From: Sulfurirhabdus sp043759595
GTDB lineage: Bacteria; Pseudomonadota; Gammaproteobacteria; Burkholderiales; SMCO01
DNA: 64,000 nt
NCBI GenBank assembly: GCA_043759595.1
Contig: JAYVLG010000077.1
Coordinates: forward strand, 1-64,000
Reading direction: 5' to 3'
The notes below the pieces were generated by a model, which was not told the origin of the DNA, did no database searches, and saw only the letters and a program-made list of their open reading frames with translations. Below are positions 62,028 to 64,000 of this stretch, piece after piece; positions within the stretch are counted from its first letter, which is position 1; the number at the start of each line of letters is the position of its first letter. A program made the position numbers and the translations under genes.

Positions 62028-62801
62028 TTGCGTATTATATCCTTGAATCTGAATGGTGTCCGCTCGGCGGCTACCAAAGGTTTTTTTCAATGGATGCCTA
62101 AGCAGAACGCTGATGTTATTTGTGTCCAGGAATTAAAGGCGCAAGCAGCTGATATGCGCCCTGAAATGCTCCAGCCTGATGGATATCACGGTTATTTTCA
62201 TTATGCTGAAAAAAAAGGCTATAGCGGGGTGGGCATTTATTCCAGGAAAAAGCCTGATCAGGTGATAGAAGGGCTCGGCACACCGGATATTGACAGTGAG
62301 GGGCGTTATATTCAAGCTGATTTTGGGAATTTAAGCGTGATATCGCTGTATTTACCTTCGGGTTCCAGTGGCGAAGAGCGGCAGACAGTAAAATTCAGTT
62401 TTATGCAGCGTTTCATGCCTCACCTAATTGCATTGAAGACAAGCGGGCGGGAAGTGGTGTTGTGTGGCGACTGGAATATAGCCCATAAACAAATTGATCT
62501 TAAAAACTGGCGAGGTAATCAGAAAAATTCCGGATTTTTGCCTGAAGAACGTGACTGGCTGAGTGAGTTATTTGACAAAGTGGGTTTTGTGGATGTATTT
62601 CGCTGCATTAATCAGGAAGAAGATCAATTCACCTGGTGGTCGAATCGTGGGCAGGCATGGGCCAAAAATGTGGGGTGGCGAATCGATTATCACATCACCA
62701 CGCCAGGAATCGCAAAGTTGGCAAAAAGTGCTGCTATCTATAAAGAAGAGCGTTTCTCGGATCATGCACCGCTGACCATAGATTATGACTACGAATTCTG
62801 A
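62028..62801 (+). CDS. xthA: Exodeoxyribonuclease III / AP endonuclease
   Basis: This 257-residue DNA repair nuclease cuts at abasic sites and degrades 3' ends. MRIISLNLNGVRSA, the metal Glu in CVQELKAQ, GDWNIAH and the catalytic SDHAPL are all present. The frame is open from ATG 61995, but that ATG lies against the pyrE start. TTG 62028, preceded by GGGAGAGAG, gives the standard N-terminus, so I chose the TTG. The 3' end overlaps ampG by 17 bp. Confidence 0.93.
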   Translation: MRIISLNLNGVRSAATKGFFQWMPKQNADVICVQELKAQAADMRPEMLQPDGYHGYFHYAEKKGYSGVGIYSRKKPDQVIEGLGTPDIDSEGRYIQADFGNLSVISLYLPSGSSGEERQTVKFSFMQRFMPHLIALKTSGREVVLCGDWNIAHKQIDLKNWRGNQKNSGFLPEERDWLSELFDKVGFVDVFRCINQEEDQFTWWSNRGQAWAKNVGWRIDYHITTPGIAKLAKSAAIYKEERFSDHAPLTIDYDYEF

Positions 62802-64000
62802 GTCGGCTGTCACCCGTTCACCAATGAACATGCTGCGAACCATTTTCAGCGGACGAATGCTGGTTGCATTTGTGATGGGTTTTTCATGTGGACTGCCCTT
62901 ATTGCTAACAGGTTCTGTCTTGCAGGCCTGGATGAGGGAAGAAGGCGTCGACTTGAGCGTGATCGGTTTATTTGCGCTTGTTGGATTGCCGTACACCTTG
63001 AAATTTCTGTGGGCACCGATTTTAGATCGCTTCACGTTACCGTTATTTGGCCGTCGGCGTGGTTGGTTATTACTGGCGCAGCTGGCGCTAATGTTATCTT
63101 TGCTGGGGTTCAGTTTTACCAGCCCCTCGCAAAATCCCTGGTTATTGGCATTTGTTGCCATGATGGTCACTTTTTTTTCTGCGTCACAAGATATTGTGGT
63201 GGATGCCTACCGGCGCGAAGATCTTGCTGACCGAGAATTGGGGCTGGGATCCTCCATGTACGTAAACGGTTATCGGCTGGGAATGTTGCTGGCGGGCGGG
63301 GGTGGGCTGATATTGGCAGATCATATGCCTTTTTCGGTGGTTTATCAGCTCATGGCGATCAGTGTGCTGGTTGGCGTGATGACAACATTGCTGGCAAGAG
63401 AACCGGTAGTAGCAGAAGGGACACCTAAAACACTGAGATCGGCCGTCATTGACCCGTTTGTAGAATATTTTCAGCGGGATGGCGCAATCATGTTTTTAGC
63501 GTTTATTTTGCTTTACAAGTTGGGCGACACCATGGCTAGCGCAATTACGACACCGTTTTATCTTGATTTGGGATTTTCCAAAACCGAAATTGGAGCAGTC
63601 GTAAAGTTATTCGGATTCTGGGCTACGATAGCGGGGGGATTTTTGGGTGGCCTGTTTATTTTGCGTATGGGAATTAACCGTGCTTTATGGCTATTCGGGT
63701 TTTTGCAAATGGCTTCTACCTTCGGGTTTGTGCTGTTGGCACATATCGGTCATGAGGTGGCTGCATTGGCAGCGGTCGTTGCTTTCGAAAACTTTACGGG
63801 GGGCATGGGGACGGCCGCATTTGTGGGGTTTATGGGGGCACTTACTGATAAGCGGTTTACAGCCACTCAATATGCGCTGCTCAGCAGTTTAATGGGTGTG
63901 CCCCGTGTAATTGCTTCCGCGCCGACAGGCTTAATGGCCGAAATGATGGGATGGCCTGGTTTCTTTATTTTTTGCACGTTGATTGCCTTGCCTGGCTTAT
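62785..64000 (+). CDS. ampG: AmpG-like muropeptide MFS transporter (3' end outside window)
   Basis: This frame is open from ATG 62785 to the window end (at least 405 codons). It encodes a polytopic MFS protein that imports anhydromuropeptides for cell-wall recycling. The AmpG signature is strong: GLPLLLTGSVLQAWMREEGV, then LVGLPYTLKFLWAPILDRF and a conserved SQDIVVDAYRRE. Its start overlaps the exodeoxyribonuclease gene by 17 bp. The C-terminal part lies beyond the window. Confidence 0.93.
   Translation, partial: MTTNSESAVTRSPMNMLRTIFSGRMLVAFVMGFSCGLPLLLTGSVLQAWMREEGVDLSVIGLFALVGLPYTLKFLWAPILDRFTLPLFGRRRGWLLLAQLALMLSLLGFSFTSPSQNPWLLAFVAMMVTFFSASQDIVVDAYRREDLADRELGLGSSMYVNGYRLGMLLAGGGGLILADHMPFSVVYQLMAISVLVGVMTTLLAREPVVAEGTPKTLRSAVIDPFVEYFQRDGAIMFLAFILLYKLGDTMASAITTPFYLDLGFSKTEIGAVVKLFGFWATIAGGFLGGLFILRMGINRALWLFGFLQMASTFGFVLLAHIGHEVAALAAVVAFENFTGGMGTAAFVGFMGALTDKRFTATQYALLSSLMGVPRVIASAPTGLMAEMMGWPGFFIFCTLIALPGL

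Noticed and set aside
1..64000. tRNA genes or CRISPR arrays
   Set aside because: No cloverleaf-like T-loop sequences in intergenic DNA and no evenly spaced direct repeats were seen by eye.

Overview
The window reads as chromosomal DNA of a Gram-negative betaproteobacterium, probably of the Nitrosomonadales type. The evidence is gene content: an exosortase A (XrtA) exopolysaccharide locus of the Daro_2409/EpsH1 kind, a mreBCD-mrdA-rodA-rlpA-dacA-dat-ybeD-lipB-lipA run diverging from gatCAB, and an AmpG transporter. Base composition looks close to 50% GC by eye (not computed). I saw no tRNA, rRNA, CRISPR array, prophage or transposase gene.

Positions 1-8728 (+ strand) form a tight run of surface-glycan genes, most joined by ATGA overlaps: a GT4 glycosyltransferase cut by the window edge, two GT2 enzymes, two deacetylase-fold proteins, a sulfotransferase, and a 1053-residue fusion of a GT2 domain, a membrane region and an alkaline-phosphatase-superfamily domain. 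Positions 8922-9407 hold an unrecognised small lipoprotein gene.

Positions 9499-19362 (- strand) look like a glycan-decoration block: a TPR protein with two CRFCP motifs, a methyltransferase, two GT4 and one GT2 enzymes, a membrane-anchored deacetylase-like protein, an MBOAT/SGNH O-acylation pair and a second sulfotransferase. A divergent asparagine-synthetase-like gene (19444-21297) lies alone on the + strand and splits this block from the next.

Positions 21284-41165 (- strand) are the core XrtA locus, transcribed leftwards: export lipoprotein, chain-length protein, tyrosine autokinase, outer-membrane protein, ATPase, deacetylase, FemAB-like protein, sugar transferase, exosortase-EpsI fusion, second sugar transferase, asparagine-synthetase-like amidotransferase, acyltransferase, two more GT4 enzymes, a PaaK-like adenylate-forming enzyme and an O-ligase. 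Together these could assemble, lengthen, export and modify an exopolysaccharide, while XrtA would process PEP-CTERM proteins encoded elsewhere. No PEP-CTERM substrate gene and no prsK/prsR pair is visible here. The 323-bp leader upstream carries candidate sigma-70 and sigma-54-like promoters.

Positions 41489-46597 are a mixed stretch: a QueC-like protein, a MazG-type pyrophosphohydrolase, a thioredoxin-like [2Fe-2S] ferredoxin, an alpha/beta hydrolase, a NodIJ-like ABC exporter, a 239-bp MITE-like element with terminal inverted repeats, and two coupled unknown genes.

Positions 46646-64000 are housekeeping: lipoate synthesis, the elongasome and peptidoglycan operon, gatCAB, a DUF4124 protein, pyrE, an exodeoxyribonuclease III gene with a TTG start, and ampG running off the window end.
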